Shown: positions 9,810 to 21,167 of the stretch, in pieces
Numbering within the stretch: position 1 is the stretch's first letter
Layout of the letters: each line of letters starts with the position of its first letter
From: Gemmatimonadota bacterium
GTDB lineage: Bacteria; Latescibacterota; UBA2968; UBA8231
Reading direction: 5' to 3'
Assembly (NCBI GenBank): GCA_018660835.1
Contig: JABJJN010000056.1
Location: 124,001-188,000, forward strand
Length of the DNA stretch: 64,000 nt
The notes under the pieces: model-generated
The model's input: the letters and a program-made list of their open reading frames with translations, nothing else
Told to the model about the DNA's origin: nothing
Databases searched by the model: none
Made by a program: the position numbers and the translations under genes

Positions 9810-12731
9810 TCAGCTGCCCGTGCCGCCCTGGCCTTCGGCCTGACGGCTGCGCTGTACATCTTCGAGGCGTAGTTCGCGGTTGTCGATATCAAGTGCCTGA
9901 TCGACGATCTCGGTCTGTTCGGATTGATGCTGCCGTGCATCACCAACGGCTGGGCTCGCAGCTTCGTCCCGACCAACGTATCTGAGATCAACGTCAGCTG
10001 GCAGCAACTCGTCGAGCAGGGGCTGAAGGAAATACCACGCCCCCATATTGAGAGCCTCTTCCTGCACCCAAAGAAATTCCTCTGCACGTGGATAACGGTC
10101 TATCGCCTGACGCAGATCGGCTTCTGGAAATGGATACAACTGCTCCACCCTCACCAGGGCAACCTCGCTCAGGCCGCGCTCATCCCGTGTCGCAAAGAGG
10201 TCATAGTAGATCTTGCCAGTACACAGAATCACGCGACGCACCTTCTCGGGATCGCTGATCGTTTCGTCGTCGATTACATCGTGAAAACTGCCATCCGCCA
10301 GCTCCTCAATCGGCGAAACACACAACTTGTGACGCAGGAGACTCTTCGGCGTCATCACGATCAATGGTTTGCGAAAATTGCGATGTATCTGGCGGCGCAA
10401 GACGTGGAATATCTGTGCCGGTGTCGTCGGATACACGACCTGCATATTCCCCTTGGCGCACAACTGCAGGAAGCGCTCGAGACGTGCACTTGAGTGCTCC
10501 GGCCCCATGCCCTCGTAGCCGTGGGGCAGCAGCATCACAAGACCACACATGCGGTGCCATTTTGCCTCGGCACTGGAGATGTATTGATCGATGACCAACT
10601 GCGCACCGTTGGCGAAGTCGCCAAACTGGGCCTCCCACATCACAAGCCGGCGAGGATCGGCGGAGGCAACCCCGTATTCATACCCCAGGACAGCGAGTTC
10701 GGAGAGCATGGTGTTGAGCACGACGAATTCGGCCTGGCCGTGACCCAGGTGGGCAAGGGGAGAATAACGTTCACCCGTCTTTACATCGTGCCAGACCGCG
10801 TGTCGGTGGGCGAAGGTCCCTCGCTGTGCATCCTGGCCCACAAGACGAACAGGAACATGCTCCTGCAAGAGACTGCCGAAGGCGAGCATCTCGGCGCACC
10901 CCCAGTCAACGGGCCGACTACCCTCCACCATCTCCTGCCGCTGCTTGTTGATTCGTTCTACCGTACGGTGCGGCGAGAACTCTTCAGGAAAGGTCGTAAA
11001 CACCTTGGCGATCCGTTTGAGTGCACTGTGCGGCACGTCCGTATCCGACGCCCAATCATTGCCGGCCCAACTCATCCCCTGCCAGACGCCTCCGAAGGTG
11101 TTGGTACGAGGCTTCACCTTCAGCCGTTTCGCCTTCTCCTGGCTGCGCTCAAGGGTCGCGTGCACATCGGCGCGCATCTCATCAAGCTCCTGTTCAGTGA
11201 TCACTCCATCGGCGATCAGCTGTTGCGAATAGAGCTCCGAAACCGTCGGGTGTGGCGCAATCTGCTGATACATCAGCGGCGAAGTGACCGTCGGATCATC
11301 CGCTTCATTGTGGCCGTGTCGTCGATAGCACTTCAGATCGATCAACACATCACGCTGGAACTCCTGTCGAAACTGGATGGCCAATCGAGCCGCGTGAATC
11401 ACCTGCTCTGGGTCGTCGGCATTGACATGGAAGACGGGCGCCTGGATCTGTCGAGCAATATCGGTGGGATAGGATGTAAAACGCGTTTCCTCGGGAGTGG
11501 CCGTATACCCGAGTTGATTGTCGATGATGATATGAATCGTGCCACCATTCCAGTAGCCTTCCAACTGTGACAGATTCAGCGTCTCTGCGACAGTGCCCTG
11601 ACCGGTGAAGGCCGCCTCACCATGAACCTGGATCGGCACGACGCGCGTACGCTCCCGGTCGTTGAGATTGTCTTGCTTGGCCAGCACGATCCCTTCGATG
11701 ATGGGATTGACCAACTCCAGGTGACTCGGATTCGGGCTCAGAGACAGATGCATGCGGCCACCGCCTCTTGTCACGAAATCGTACGAGTAACCCTGATGGT
11801 ATTTCACATCCCCCTCATCCTCGGCGCCCGCGCCACGCGTGGCGCCCTCGAATTCGGACAAGATCACTTCGTACGGCTTGTGCATCAGATGGGCGAGCAC
11901 ATTCAAGCGGCCACGATGGGCCATGCCTACGACCATCTCCTCGACGCCAAGGGCACTTCCACTCTCCACGAGAGCATCCATCAGTGGTAATAAGGTATCG
12001 CCACCCTCGACAGAGAATCTCTTCTGGCCGATGTATCGAGTGTGTAGAAACTGCTCAAACGCCTGCGTCTCGATCAGAAGAAACAGCAGTCGCTTGCGTT
12101 CTTCGGCTGAGAAGGTGAGTCGTCCAAGATTTGGCTCGACTCTCTCTTCGAGCCAGTTCTCCTGATCCTTGTCGGCCGTGGACATCGTGTCGAGCCCTAG
12201 CGTGCCGCAGTAGGTCTCCTGCAACTTATCCAGCAAATCACGCAGGGACCCGTCCGTTTTGTAACGGAATGTGCCGAAGCCCACGCCCTTGTCGAGATCA
12301 TCCTCAGACAGACCGAATTCAGACAGTTCAAGCAGAGGATGAGAGTCACGATTGTTGCCGAGAGGATCCAGCTTGGCGATAAAGTGGCCGCGATGTCGGT
12401 AGGCACGGACCACGGCGACGACGCCCTTGTCTGTGCGTTCACGCTTGCGGCGCTCAGGCCCCGGCGGCGAGTCGGGCGTGGTGACGGCAGGTGATGCGGA
12501 TGTGGACGAGGTTGGAACGGCAACATCGCGAACCCCTGTTGCAGGTGCCACCACCACCTCAGAACCATCAACCGAGTCGGCCCGCTCTTCTTCGCTGAGT
12601 TGGAAGCCGTAGTCGAAACCACGGAAGAAGACCACCCATTCCGGATCGACGGAAGATGGATCGGCGCAGTATTGCTCGTAGAGCGCCTCTACATATTCTC
12701 GATTTGCGCTGGAGAAATCGATGGGACGCAT
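9810..12731 (-). CDS. sucA: 2-oxoglutarate dehydrogenase E1 component
   Basis: [46 protein letters not shown]; full-length about 973 aa. Confidence 0.96.
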   Translation of the reverse strand: MRPIDFSSANREYVEALYEQYCADPSSVDPEWVVFFRGFDYGFQLSEEERADSVDGSEVVVAPATGVRDVAVPTSSTSASPAVTTPDSPPGPERRKRERTDKGVVAVVRAYRHRGHFIAKLDPLGNNRDSHPLLELSEFGLSEDDLDKGVGFGTFRYKTDGSLRDLLDKLQETYCGTLGLDTMSTADKDQENWLEERVEPNLGRLTFSAEERKRLLFLLIETQAFEQFLHTRYIGQKRFSVEGGDTLLPLMDALVESGSALGVEEMVVGMAHRGRLNVLAHLMHKPYEVILSEFEGATRGAGAEDEGDVKYHQGYSYDFVTRGGGRMHLSLSPNPSHLELVNPIIEGIVLAKQDNLNDRERTRVVPIQVHGEAAFTGQGTVAETLNLSQLEGYWNGGTIHIIIDNQLGYTATPEETRFTSYPTDIARQIQAPVFHVNADDPEQVIHAARLAIQFRQEFQRDVLIDLKCYRRHGHNEADDPTVTSPLMYQQIAPHPTVSELYSQQLIADGVITEQELDEMRADVHATLERSQEKAKRLKVKPRTNTFGGVWQGMSWAGNDWASDTDVPHSALKRIAKVFTTFPEEFSPHRTVERINKQRQEMVEGSRPVDWGCAEMLAFGSLLQEHVPVRLVGQDAQRGTFAHRHAVWHDVKTGERYSPLAHLGHGQAEFVVLNTMLSELAVLGYEYGVASADPRRLVMWEAQFGDFANGAQLVIDQYISSAEAKWHRMCGLVMLLPHGYEGMGPEHSSARLERFLQLCAKGNMQVVYPTTPAQIFHVLRRQIHRNFRKPLIVMTPKSLLRHKLCVSPIEELADGSFHDVIDDETISDPEKVRRVILCTGKIYYDLFATRDERGLSEVALVRVEQLYPFPEADLRQAIDRYPRAEEFLWVQEEALNMGAWYFLQPLLDELLPADVDLRYVGRDEAASPAVGDARQHQSEQTEIVDQALDIDNRELRLEDVQRSRQAEGQGGTGS

Positions 12732-12859
12732 GGCGCCACCCGGGTTGGTCTTTGACAGCTGACGCCGTCAGGAAGAGGTTGGGAAGATCAGGATCGCGTA
12801 AAAAATGCCCAGCCCTGCCGCTCAGACATGGCGGACTTTGCGCTTGGCAAAACACTCCT

Positions 12860-12949
12860 AACTTCAATTGAGCATAGAACATACACGCCCATTTGAAGTT
12901 GGTAAAGGACATTTGGGATCCCTTTCATGCCAGTAGCTTGAAGGGATCC
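12860..12949. promoter_or_regulatory. Divergent sucA/purL intergenic region with two inverted repeats
   Basis: AACTTCAA (12860-12867)/TTGAAGTT (12893-12900), and GGATCCCTT (12916-12924)/AAGGGATCC (12941-12949, perfect 9 bp). Confidence 0.4.
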
Positions 12950-13029
12950 GCCGGCACCGCTACGTTCTGTGTCCAAGATCAACCCATGTGCGTTTGCAGC
13001 ACTCACCCCTCCCCGTGGGCGAGCCCTGG

Positions 13030-16000
13030 ATGTCCCTGCTGAGTTTCGCTGGTCCCGATGCACTGTCGACCTTCCGTCTTGAGGCCCTGCGCGCCCGTTG
13101 CCGTGAGGCGGTCGGAGAGGTAGACGCTCTCGAAGCGCGTTTTGTCTATTTGGTCCACGTAAAGGATACATCCAGCGACGAGACCCAGTTGGTCTCTCGC
13201 CTCGCCTCTATCCTCGATGCGAATCCCCTGGCTGGCGGTCTCACGTCGAATGCCACGCGCCTGCTGATCACGCCGCGCCCCGGCACGACATCTCCCTGGT
13301 CGACGAAGGCGACGGACATCCTCCGAAACTGCGGTCTGAGTGAGGTCGAGCGGGTCGAACGGGCAACCGTCTACAGTTTCGCCTCAACCAACAACGCTGA
13401 GCTGAATTCTACGGCCCTGCAGCCACTTCATCCTCTTTTGCATGATCGCATGACGCAGGCCGTCATCGGTGATCCGGATGTGCTGTTTGAGCAGGTCAAG
13501 CCGAGGAGACTGCAAACCATTGCCGTCGGCGCCCAGGGCCGGTTGGCACTCGAGACGGCGAATCGTGAAATGGGATTGGCCCTGGCAGAAGACGAAATCG
13601 ACTATCTGTTTGAGGCCTACGCGCGGCAATTGCAGCGTGACCCCACGGATGTGGAATTGGTCATGTTCGCCAACGTCAATTCCGAGCACTGTCGCCACAA
13701 GATCTTCAATGCCAACTGGATCATCGACGGCGAGGCCCTCGAGCACTCCCTGTTCTCGATGATCCGGCACACACATGCCGTGCATCCGCAGCACACGATT
13801 ACCGCCTATTCCGACAACTCGGGCGTCATCGAAGGACATGCGGCATCCGTCTTCCGCCCCGATGGTGACCACTTCACCTATCGCTTTACAGATCGATCGA
13901 CACACATCATCTGCAAGGTGGAAACCCACAATCACCCCACAGCGATCTCCCCATTCCCAGGTGCTTCGACGGGCGTGGGCGGTGAGATTCGTGATGAGGG
14001 CGCAACGGGACGTGGTTCACATTCGCAGGCGGGCCTGTGTGCCTTCTATGTATCACACTTGCGTCTACCCGAATCGCCGCAGCCATGGGAGACGGTGATC
14101 GCCGACCACCCGTCTCGTCTTGCAACGCCCCTCGACATCATGATGGAGGCGCCCCTTGGGGGGGCAGGATTCGGCAACGAGTTTGGTCGTCCCAATCTGC
14201 TGGGCGTATTTCGCACCTTCGAGCAAGTCGTAGATGGACGCCATCGGGGCTACCACAAACCGATCATGGTTGCCGGTGGAGCGGGACTCATCGACGCAGA
14301 GCAGGTGGAGAAATTATCTCCACGGGCAGGCGACGTAGTGATTCAGATTGGCGGCCCAGCCATGTTGATCGGTCTTGGTGGCGGCTATGCGTCCTCCATG
14401 GATACGGGAAGCAATCTGGCGGAGCTGGATTTCGCCTCGGTGCAGCGAGAGAATCCCGAGATGCAGCGTCGCTGCCAGGAACTGATCAGTCGTTGTGTGG
14501 AGATGGGTACAAACAACCCAATTCGCTCCATTCATGATGTCGGCGCCGGAGGGCTGTCGAATGCGTGCCCGGAGCTCGTCGAAGATGCAGGTGCCCTGTT
14601 CGACCTGCGGGCGATCCACAATGACGAACCGGGCATGAGCCCGATGGAGATCTGGAGTTGCGAGGCCCAGGAACGCTATGTCCTGGTTGTGAGCGCCGAT
14701 GATCTGGCGAAATTCGAAGAGTTGGCAAACCGGGAACGCTGCCTTTTCGCGGTGGTCGGGACCGTGACCGATGATGGCCGCATGAGCCTGCGAGACTCGT
14801 TGCTCGATGGCGTCGAGCCCGTCGAGGCTTTGCCCCTCGAGGTGATCCTCGGCAAGCCACCGAAGATGCTGCGAGACGTACAGACTCCAGCCCCGATCTC
14901 CCGGCAAACTGACCGCAGCGACATCGAACTGACGGATGCGATCGATCGCGTCCTGCGGTTTCCGACGGTTGCGGACAAGAGTTTCCTCATCACGATCGCG
15001 GATCGCACAGTCACAGGGAATGTCGCACGAGATCAGATGGTAGGCCCCTGGCAGGTTCCTGTGGCGGACTGTGCCGTGATGACTACGGGCTTCCGTGCCA
15101 CGACGGGATCGGCCATATCGATGGGTGAGCGCGCACCGCTTGCGGTCACAGACGGCCCTGTCAGTGGTCGGCTGGCGATCGCAGAGGCGCTGACCAATCT
15201 GGCCGGTGTGCCAATAGGTGACATCGAGCGCATCAAACTCTCAGCCAACTGGATGTGTGCCTGCGACGACGACGTCGAGGATATCGCCCTCTTTCGCGCC
15301 GTCGAGGCAGTCGGACTCGAATTCTGTCCGGAACTGGGCGTAGCAATTCCTGTGGGCAAGGACTCTCTGTTCATGCGGACCGTCTGGCAGGATGATGCAG
15401 GTCAGGACCATACCGTCACGGCGCCCATGAGTCTCGTGGTGTCTGCTTTTACGGCCGTGGAAGATGTGCGCCGCGTCGTGACCCCAGAGCTGAAACAAGA
15501 GTCGCAGACGCAATTGCTCCTCATCGATCTGGGAAAGGGCCGCAATCGCCTGGGTGGCTCCAGCCTTGACCAGGTCTTTGACCGTCACGGCAGCGACATT
15601 CCCGATGTCGATGCGACGACACTACGTCGACTCTTTGAACTGACACAGAAGTTGCTGCAGGAAGATCTGATGCTGGCCTGCCATGACCGTTCCGATGGAG
15701 GTCTGTTGACCACGGTCGCCGAGATGGCCTTCGCCGGTCGCCGGGGTGTCGCGATCACCTTGAGCAGCGAGGATCCACTTGCTGAGCTGTTTGCCGAGGA
15801 GGTCGGTGTTCTTCTGCAGGTAAGATCAGCCGACGCTGAAAGGATTGATGCCTTGATCACTGCGTCAGGGCTGACCGATCACTGTCGACGAGTCGGCGAA
15901 GTGAACGACACGGATCAACTGGCCATAAAAGGTGTCGATGGGCGGATGCTGTATCAGGAAGAGCTGGGTGAGCTGCATAGTACGTGGTCAGAGCTCACCT

Positions 16001-16920
16001 GGCGCATGCAGGCTCGCCGTGACGAACCCACCTCGGCGAATGAAGAATACGAGACGATCCGAGACCGCACAGACCCAGGTCTGCAGCCAACCGTCCCCTT
16101 TGAATTTGGCGCCCCACCAGCTGTCGTCGACAGGAGACCGAAGGTTGCCATCCTGCGTGAGCAAGGGGTCAATGGCCAGGTGGAAATGGCGGCAGCCTTT
16201 CATGAAGCCGGCTGTGATGCTGTTGATGTGACCATGACCGATCTCATGCAGGGACGAACGAATCTGTCGGCTTTCGCCGGCCTCGCCGCCTGTGGTGGAT
16301 TCAGCTATGGGGATGTGCTGGGTGCGGGAGCGGGTTGGGCGCGATCCGTCTTACACCACGAGTCACTGCGCGACATGTTTGCCGCCTTCTTCGAGCGCAC
16401 CGACACCTTCTCCCTCGGCGTGTGCAATGGCTGCCAGATGCTGTCCTTGTTGGACGAACTGATTCCGGGGGCCGATGCGTGGCCCCACTTCGTGCGCAAT
16501 CGTTCTGAACAATTTGAGGCACGATTGTCGACGGTTCAGGTGGAGGAGACGAACTCCGTCTTGCTCCGTGGCATGACTGGAGCTCGCCTGCCGGTTCCTG
16601 TCGCCCACGGAGAAGGGCGCGCACAATTCGTCTCCCCCGCGCATGCACCGCAGTTGGCGGCAGCCGGTCAGGTCGCCCTGCGTTTTGTCGACCACCGTGG
16701 TCAGGTCGCAGCGCTGCACCCGGCAAATCCGAATGGATCACCCGAAGGAATTACTGCCGTGACCAGTCTCGACGGCAGGGTCACTCTCATGATGCCCCAT
16801 CCCGAGCGTGTATTCCGCAATCTGCAATTCTCATGGGCCCCGAATTCATGGCGCAAGAAACAGTTCAGTCCATGGATGCGAATGTTCGAAAATGGACGTG
16901 ACTATGCCCTGCAGAGTTGA
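13030..16920 (+). CDS. purL: Phosphoribosylformylglycinamidine synthase (large, fused PurL with glutaminase domain)
   Basis: MFANVNSEHCRHKIFNA, KVETHNHPTAISPFPGASTGVGGEIRDEGATGRGS, C-terminal GATase SLGVCNGCQMLS and MMPHPERVFR. ORF extends to 12988; ATG at 13030 preferred. Confidence 0.96.
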   Translation: MSLLSFAGPDALSTFRLEALRARCREAVGEVDALEARFVYLVHVKDTSSDETQLVSRLASILDANPLAGGLTSNATRLLITPRPGTTSPWSTKATDILRNCGLSEVERVERATVYSFASTNNAELNSTALQPLHPLLHDRMTQAVIGDPDVLFEQVKPRRLQTIAVGAQGRLALETANREMGLALAEDEIDYLFEAYARQLQRDPTDVELVMFANVNSEHCRHKIFNANWIIDGEALEHSLFSMIRHTHAVHPQHTITAYSDNSGVIEGHAASVFRPDGDHFTYRFTDRSTHIICKVETHNHPTAISPFPGASTGVGGEIRDEGATGRGSHSQAGLCAFYVSHLRLPESPQPWETVIADHPSRLATPLDIMMEAPLGGAGFGNEFGRPNLLGVFRTFEQVVDGRHRGYHKPIMVAGGAGLIDAEQVEKLSPRAGDVVIQIGGPAMLIGLGGGYASSMDTGSNLAELDFASVQRENPEMQRRCQELISRCVEMGTNNPIRSIHDVGAGGLSNACPELVEDAGALFDLRAIHNDEPGMSPMEIWSCEAQERYVLVVSADDLAKFEELANRERCLFAVVGTVTDDGRMSLRDSLLDGVEPVEALPLEVILGKPPKMLRDVQTPAPISRQTDRSDIELTDAIDRVLRFPTVADKSFLITIADRTVTGNVARDQMVGPWQVPVADCAVMTTGFRATTGSAISMGERAPLAVTDGPVSGRLAIAEALTNLAGVPIGDIERIKLSANWMCACDDDVEDIALFRAVEAVGLEFCPELGVAIPVGKDSLFMRTVWQDDAGQDHTVTAPMSLVVSAFTAVEDVRRVVTPELKQESQTQLLLIDLGKGRNRLGGSSLDQVFDRHGSDIPDVDATTLRRLFELTQKLLQEDLMLACHDRSDGGLLTTVAEMAFAGRRGVAITLSSEDPLAELFAEEVGVLLQVRSADAERIDALITASGLTDHCRRVGEVNDTDQLAIKGVDGRMLYQEELGELHSTWSELTWRMQARRDEPTSANEEYETIRDRTDPGLQPTVPFEFGAPPAVVDRRPKVAILREQGVNGQVEMAAAFHEAGCDAVDVTMTDLMQGRTNLSAFAGLAACGGFSYGDVLGAGAGWARSVLHHESLRDMFAAFFERTDTFSLGVCNGCQMLSLLDELIPGADAWPHFVRNRSEQFEARLSTVQVEETNSVLLRGMTGARLPVPVAHGEGRAQFVSPAHAPQLAAAGQVALRFVDHRGQVAALHPANPNGSPEGITAVTSLDGRVTLMMPHPERVFRNLQFSWAPNSWRKKQFSPWMRMFENGRDYALQS

Positions 16921-16968
16921 TGCAACCCTGCCACACCCGTTGACGCAGACCTTTAGAAAGAGCAAACG

Positions 16969-17955
16969 ATGACAGACCCCATTCGCTGGGGAATTCTTGG
17001 TACCGGTAATATTGCCAAGCAGTTCGCCCGCGGTCTCACAAGCGTCGGCGATGCACAGCTGATCGCCGTTGGTTCACGTGCAGTGGAGACAGCTGATGCC
17101 TTTGGCGACGAATTCGATATTGCCCATCGACATGCCTCCTACGAGGCGCTAGTCGCTGATGCTGAGGTAGATGCGATTTACGTCTCGACACCGCATCCAT
17201 TCCACAAAGACAATAGCATCCTCTGCCTGCAGAGCGGTAAGGCCGTTCTGTGCGAGAAGCCCTTCACGGTCAATGCCGGTGAGGCGGCAACCGTCGTCGA
17301 TGTCGCACGGGCACAGAAGTGCTTCCTGATGGAGGCCATGTGGACTCGCTTCGTGCCTGCTGTCGTGCGCCTGCGACAGTTACTCGCCGATGGCGCCATC
17401 GGCGAGGTGCGCATGATTCAGGCCGATTTTGGCTTCCGCGCCGGCGTGGACCCCGAAGGACGCCTGTTTAACCTCGCCCTGGGTGGAGGTGCCTTGTTGG
17501 ATGTAGGGATCTACTCCCTGTCCTTTGCCTCCATGATTCTGGGCTCCGCTCCATCTCAGGTCGTGTCCACGGCTGACATCGGGGCAACGGGCGTTGATGA
17601 ACAGTCGGCTTTCCTGCTGCGCTACGCAGGCGGTGAGATCGCCGTGCTGAGCTGCGCCGTGCGCACGAGCACCCCGATCGAGGTGCAGATCTTCGGAACC
17701 GAGGGTAGCATCAGCGTCGGCTCCCCCTTCTTCAAGTCAGAGTCACTGACGATCAAACGCGGCGGCGAGGAGACTCGCGAAGAATTTCCTCTCGACGGCA
17801 ATGGCTACAACTACGAAGCCATCGAGGTTGGCAGATGCCTTCGCGAGGGGCGCATCGAAAGTGATGTCATGCCTCTCGATGAAACACTTGCCTTGATGAA
17901 GCTTCTGGACACGATCCGTGAGCCATGGGGGCTCAAATATCCGAGCGACGGCTGA
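16969..17955 (+). CDS. Gfo/Idh/MocA-family oxidoreductase (dihydrodiol-dehydrogenase-like)
   Basis: IRWGILGTGNIAKQFARGL, VDAIYVSTPHPFHKDNSILCLQSGKAVLCEKPFTVNAGEA. Confidence 0.92.
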   Translation: MTDPIRWGILGTGNIAKQFARGLTSVGDAQLIAVGSRAVETADAFGDEFDIAHRHASYEALVADAEVDAIYVSTPHPFHKDNSILCLQSGKAVLCEKPFTVNAGEAATVVDVARAQKCFLMEAMWTRFVPAVVRLRQLLADGAIGEVRMIQADFGFRAGVDPEGRLFNLALGGGALLDVGIYSLSFASMILGSAPSQVVSTADIGATGVDEQSAFLLRYAGGEIAVLSCAVRTSTPIEVQIFGTEGSISVGSPFFKSESLTIKRGGEETREEFPLDGNGYNYEAIEVGRCLREGRIESDVMPLDETLALMKLLDTIREPWGLKYPSDG

Positions 17956-17986
17956 GATACAACAAGAACATCAGAAAAGAGACGAA

Positions 17987-18958
17987 ATGGAATACGGACA
18001 ACCAGAGTGGAGTAGCAAACGGGTCTCTCGCATTCTGCATGGCACGATCATGCTCAATGAGCGTGAGATGGAAAAGGGATTTGAATTACTTGATGCCGTG
18101 TGGGCCTCCGGTATCCAATCCTTCGATACAGCTGCCCTATATGGCGGCGGGACCTGTGAACGCGTCCTGGGACGTTGGATGGAGGAACGCGGCGTAAGAG
18201 AGGAAGCCTTCGTCATAGGGAAAAGTTGCCATCACTCCGGTGATCGCAAGCGTGTAACCCCCTTCGACATTGCCGCAGATCTGGCCGACTCCCTCGCACG
18301 CCAGCGAGCGGGATACCACGATCTTCACCTTTTGCATCGCGATGATCCGGATGTTGATGTGGCTGTTATTGTCGATGCACTGAACGAGCAACTCGATGCG
18401 GGTCGTCTTCGCGCCTTCGGCGGCTCGAACTGGTCCGCTGAACGGATCGAACAAGCGAACGAATACGCTGACAAGAAGGGTCTCGTCGGCTTCGTCGCGT
18501 CCAGCCCGAATTACAGTCTTGCCGACGAAAAGGAAGTCCCCTGGGAGGGGTGTCTAAGCATCTCTGGCCCTGGTAAGGCGAGCGAGCGCGCCTGGTATGC
18601 CGCGCAGAAAATGCCCCTCTTCACGTGGTCCAGTATTGCCCGTGGCTTCTTCTCGGGACAACTCACCCGTGACAATGCCGAATCTATCCGCGGCCAGATG
18701 GATGGCTCCTCTGTGACCTCGTACTGGCACGAGGACAACTGGCAACGACTCGACCGCGTACATGAGCTGGCTGGCGAGAAGGGAGCAAGCGTCGCACAGA
18801 TTGCGCTGGCTTGGGTTCTGCAGGATCCAGAACTCGACGTCTACGCGTTGGTCGGTGCCCGCACCCCAGCCGAAGCCGAGAACAATACGGCCGTCTTCGA
18901 CATCGACTTGTCTGCCGAAGAACGGGACTGGCTGGATCTTCGCCGCGACGAACGCTGA
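17987..18958 (+). CDS. Aldo/keto reductase
   Basis: FDTAALYGGGTCERVLGRWMEER, VIGKSCHH, DLHLLHRDDPDVDV, FGGSNWSAERIEQA, AQIALAWVLQDP. Confidence 0.9.
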   Translation: MEYGQPEWSSKRVSRILHGTIMLNEREMEKGFELLDAVWASGIQSFDTAALYGGGTCERVLGRWMEERGVREEAFVIGKSCHHSGDRKRVTPFDIAADLADSLARQRAGYHDLHLLHRDDPDVDVAVIVDALNEQLDAGRLRAFGGSNWSAERIEQANEYADKKGLVGFVASSPNYSLADEKEVPWEGCLSISGPGKASERAWYAAQKMPLFTWSSIARGFFSGQLTRDNAESIRGQMDGSSVTSYWHEDNWQRLDRVHELAGEKGASVAQIALAWVLQDPELDVYALVGARTPAEAENNTAVFDIDLSAEERDWLDLRRDER

Positions 18959-18990
18959 ACCAGACAGTCAGTGTCGAACAGATCAACAAG

Positions 18991-19028
18991 AGAGGGCGCA
19001 CTCGATATTCGAGGGCGCCCTCTTTCTG
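18991..19028 (+). terminator. Rho-independent terminator
   Basis: agagggcgc-a-ctcga-tat-tcgag-g-gcgccctct followed by TTTCTGTT; lies between the aldo/keto reductase and the convergent SGNH hydrolase. Confidence 0.8.
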
Positions 19029-19056
19029 TTAGCCGTTGACCTTCCCGCGCAGGCGC

Positions 19057-19704
19057 TCAGGTGAGCTCGTCGAAGAGCGCCTGCGCCATGAGCGTGTGTC
19101 CCGTGTGGTTGGGATGCACTGGTTCCGGGCAGAAAGTGTCTGCGTCACGGAATTGCAGATGCCGCTGGAACATGTCGTGCAGTTGCACCAGTTGGGTATC
19201 GTATTTCTCACTCATCGCGCTGACAGTGGCGATATACGTTGGCAGGAGATCGAGGACACTGCCACGCAGAGTCGTCGATGACGAGCGCTCGGTGGAGATA
19301 TAGAAGGGGGTCAGCAGGATGATCGGGATTTCCCCGAGCTCTTCTCGCGTCATCGTCAGAATCTCATTGTAGAGCTCTTCAAATCGCTCTGGTGACACAC
19401 CATCGGCCCCACCACGCAGATGCGTGTGCAGATCATTGATCCCAATCTTGATCGACAGGCGATCAGGGCGATGAAACAGAACATCATCGCGCCAGCGCTC
19501 CCGCAGGTCTGATACTTTGTTGCCACCAATGCCCTTGTTTAGCCAGCGGATACTCAACTCCGGGTGGCGTCCCGTCGCCAACTCGGTGAAGGCACGAACG
19601 TAACCGGCACCGAGAGGTGCCTCGGCACCTCGACGACCACAGTCGGTAATGCTGTCGCCGATGAAGAGAAAGGTCGTGTCATTCTTGAACCAGTTACTCA
19701 TCAT
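19057..19704 (-). CDS. SGNH/GDSL-type hydrolase
   Basis: FLFIGDSITDCGRR (block I), GIGGNKV (block II), KIGINDLH (block III), PVHPNHTGHTLMAQAL (block V). Upstream ORF to 19782; ATG at 19704/19701 preferred. Confidence 0.9.
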   Translation of the reverse strand: MMSNWFKNDTTFLFIGDSITDCGRRGAEAPLGAGYVRAFTELATGRHPELSIRWLNKGIGGNKVSDLRERWRDDVLFHRPDRLSIKIGINDLHTHLRGGADGVSPERFEELYNEILTMTREELGEIPIILLTPFYISTERSSSTTLRGSVLDLLPTYIATVSAMSEKYDTQLVQLHDMFQRHLQFRDADTFCPEPVHPNHTGHTLMAQALFDELT

Positions 19705-19747
19705 GATCTCCAGAAAGTGTTGGGTTGCTGACGTCCAGCGCCAGAAG

Positions 19748-21115
19748 TCAGTCGACACCGCCGTATCTACATACGACATCAAACAGGACCCGCGTGGCGA
19801 ACAGCAACTCGCTCACCGGGGTTCTCTCGTCGTGTCCGTGAATGAGGTTCTCCTCTTCCAGGCCGGGTGATTGCCTGTATGGCATGAAGCCGTAGACCTG
19901 AGTCTGAGGTCGTCGGGGTACGATGTGCTTGGCATCAGTGCCTCCCGTCGACAAGGAGGGAATCACAGGCACACCGGGATCGACACTCGCCATCACCTCT
20001 TCGATGCAGCGAAACATGGGTGCATCGGCAGAGGCTTCCAGGGGCGGGCTGTATTGGTCGACGTCGACCTCAACACGGTCGCCGATGAGCACGCGCAATT
20101 CCTGCAGGAAGGACTCCTGCGTCTGGCCTGGAGCAAGGCGACCATCAATCCACGCAGTCGCCTCGGAGGGGATCACGTTGATTTTGCTTCCTGCTTCCAG
20201 GCGCGTCACGGAAACGCTGTTGCGTAGTAGTGATCGCAGAGACAATCTCGTCTTGTCGTCGATCGGCAATCGGGACAGCGCCGCATCACTGCTGTCGACG
20301 TCGAGCACGGCAAGCAGATCCGCTGCCAGCAGGGAATCCTGCCCCTCTCCCAGTCGGCTCAGAAACAGGCGCAACCCAGCCGATGGATGCAGCGGAAGAT
20401 CTTCGACGGCGAGAGGGGCCAGGGCCGCACACAGCAGGGTGACCGCATTGTCAGCATGGGGCACCGAGCCGTGACCAGGACTACCGCGCATCGTCAGACG
20501 CAAGCGGCAGATCCCCTTCTGCCCTACCTGGCACGTATAGAAGCGCTTGCCCTCGAAACTCAGGTCGTGCCCACCGCCCTCGGTGAGGATAACGGGGGCA
20601 TCGATCTGTTCGGGGTGATGATCCAGGAGCCAACCGGGCCCGTGATCGCCCTTACCGGCTTCCTCGTCGGCGGTAGCCGCATAGAGAATATCACGATCGA
20701 GGGGGACCTTGTGTCGCTTGAGCAGTAGCAGCACGATCAGTTCAGCTGCGACCATGTTCTTCATATCCAACGCACCTCGTCCCCACACACAGCCCTCGTG
20801 AAGGGCACCACTGAATGGTGGTTGCGTCCACATGTGAGGCTCCACGGCGACGACGTCTGTGTGCCCGAGCAGGAGCAGAGGCGCCTCGTTGCCTCCGGTC
20901 AGACGTGTCGTCACATTGCCACGACCGGGGGCCGACTCGGTCAATGTGGGACGTAGACCGTCCTTCTCCAGATATGTGGCGATAAAACGGGCCGCCAGTG
21001 TTTCATTGCCAGGAGGATTGGTGGTGTCGATCCGGATGAGATCCTGGAGCAAGGCGGTCACTTCAGTACTCACCTTATCCCAGTCGATGTCGAAGCGTTC
21101 AGATGGTCGTATCAT
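19748..21115 (-). CDS. M20/M25/M40-family metallopeptidase (ArgE/DapE-like)
   Basis: LLLLGHTDVVAVEP, WGRGALDMKNMVAAEL, ATADEEAGKGDHGPGWLL, GGTDAKHIVPR. Confidence 0.9.
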   Translation of the reverse strand: MIRPSERFDIDWDKVSTEVTALLQDLIRIDTTNPPGNETLAARFIATYLEKDGLRPTLTESAPGRGNVTTRLTGGNEAPLLLLGHTDVVAVEPHMWTQPPFSGALHEGCVWGRGALDMKNMVAAELIVLLLLKRHKVPLDRDILYAATADEEAGKGDHGPGWLLDHHPEQIDAPVILTEGGGHDLSFEGKRFYTCQVGQKGICRLRLTMRGSPGHGSVPHADNAVTLLCAALAPLAVEDLPLHPSAGLRLFLSRLGEGQDSLLAADLLAVLDVDSSDAALSRLPIDDKTRLSLRSLLRNSVSVTRLEAGSKINVIPSEATAWIDGRLAPGQTQESFLQELRVLIGDRVEVDVDQYSPPLEASADAPMFRCIEEVMASVDPGVPVIPSLSTGGTDAKHIVPRRPQTQVYGFMPYRQSPGLEEENLIHGHDERTPVSELLFATRVLFDVVCRYGGVD

Positions 21116-21167
21116 ACGCGTATCCTATGGACTCGACGTGTCCCAGGACAACCAGTATGCTTGGTCC

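Noticed and set aside
10494-11570. 358-aa plus-strand ORF antisense to sucA
   Set aside because: Shadow ORF in GC-rich coding sequence; no recognisable domains, while the opposite strand encodes conserved sucA. Similarly rejected: 9924-10493, 7327-7764, 34058-34621, 60226-61047, 61993-62646.
12568-12912. 114-aa minus-strand ORF upstream of sucA
   Set aside because: Overlaps the start of sucA in another frame and spans the promoter region; no domain-like sequence.
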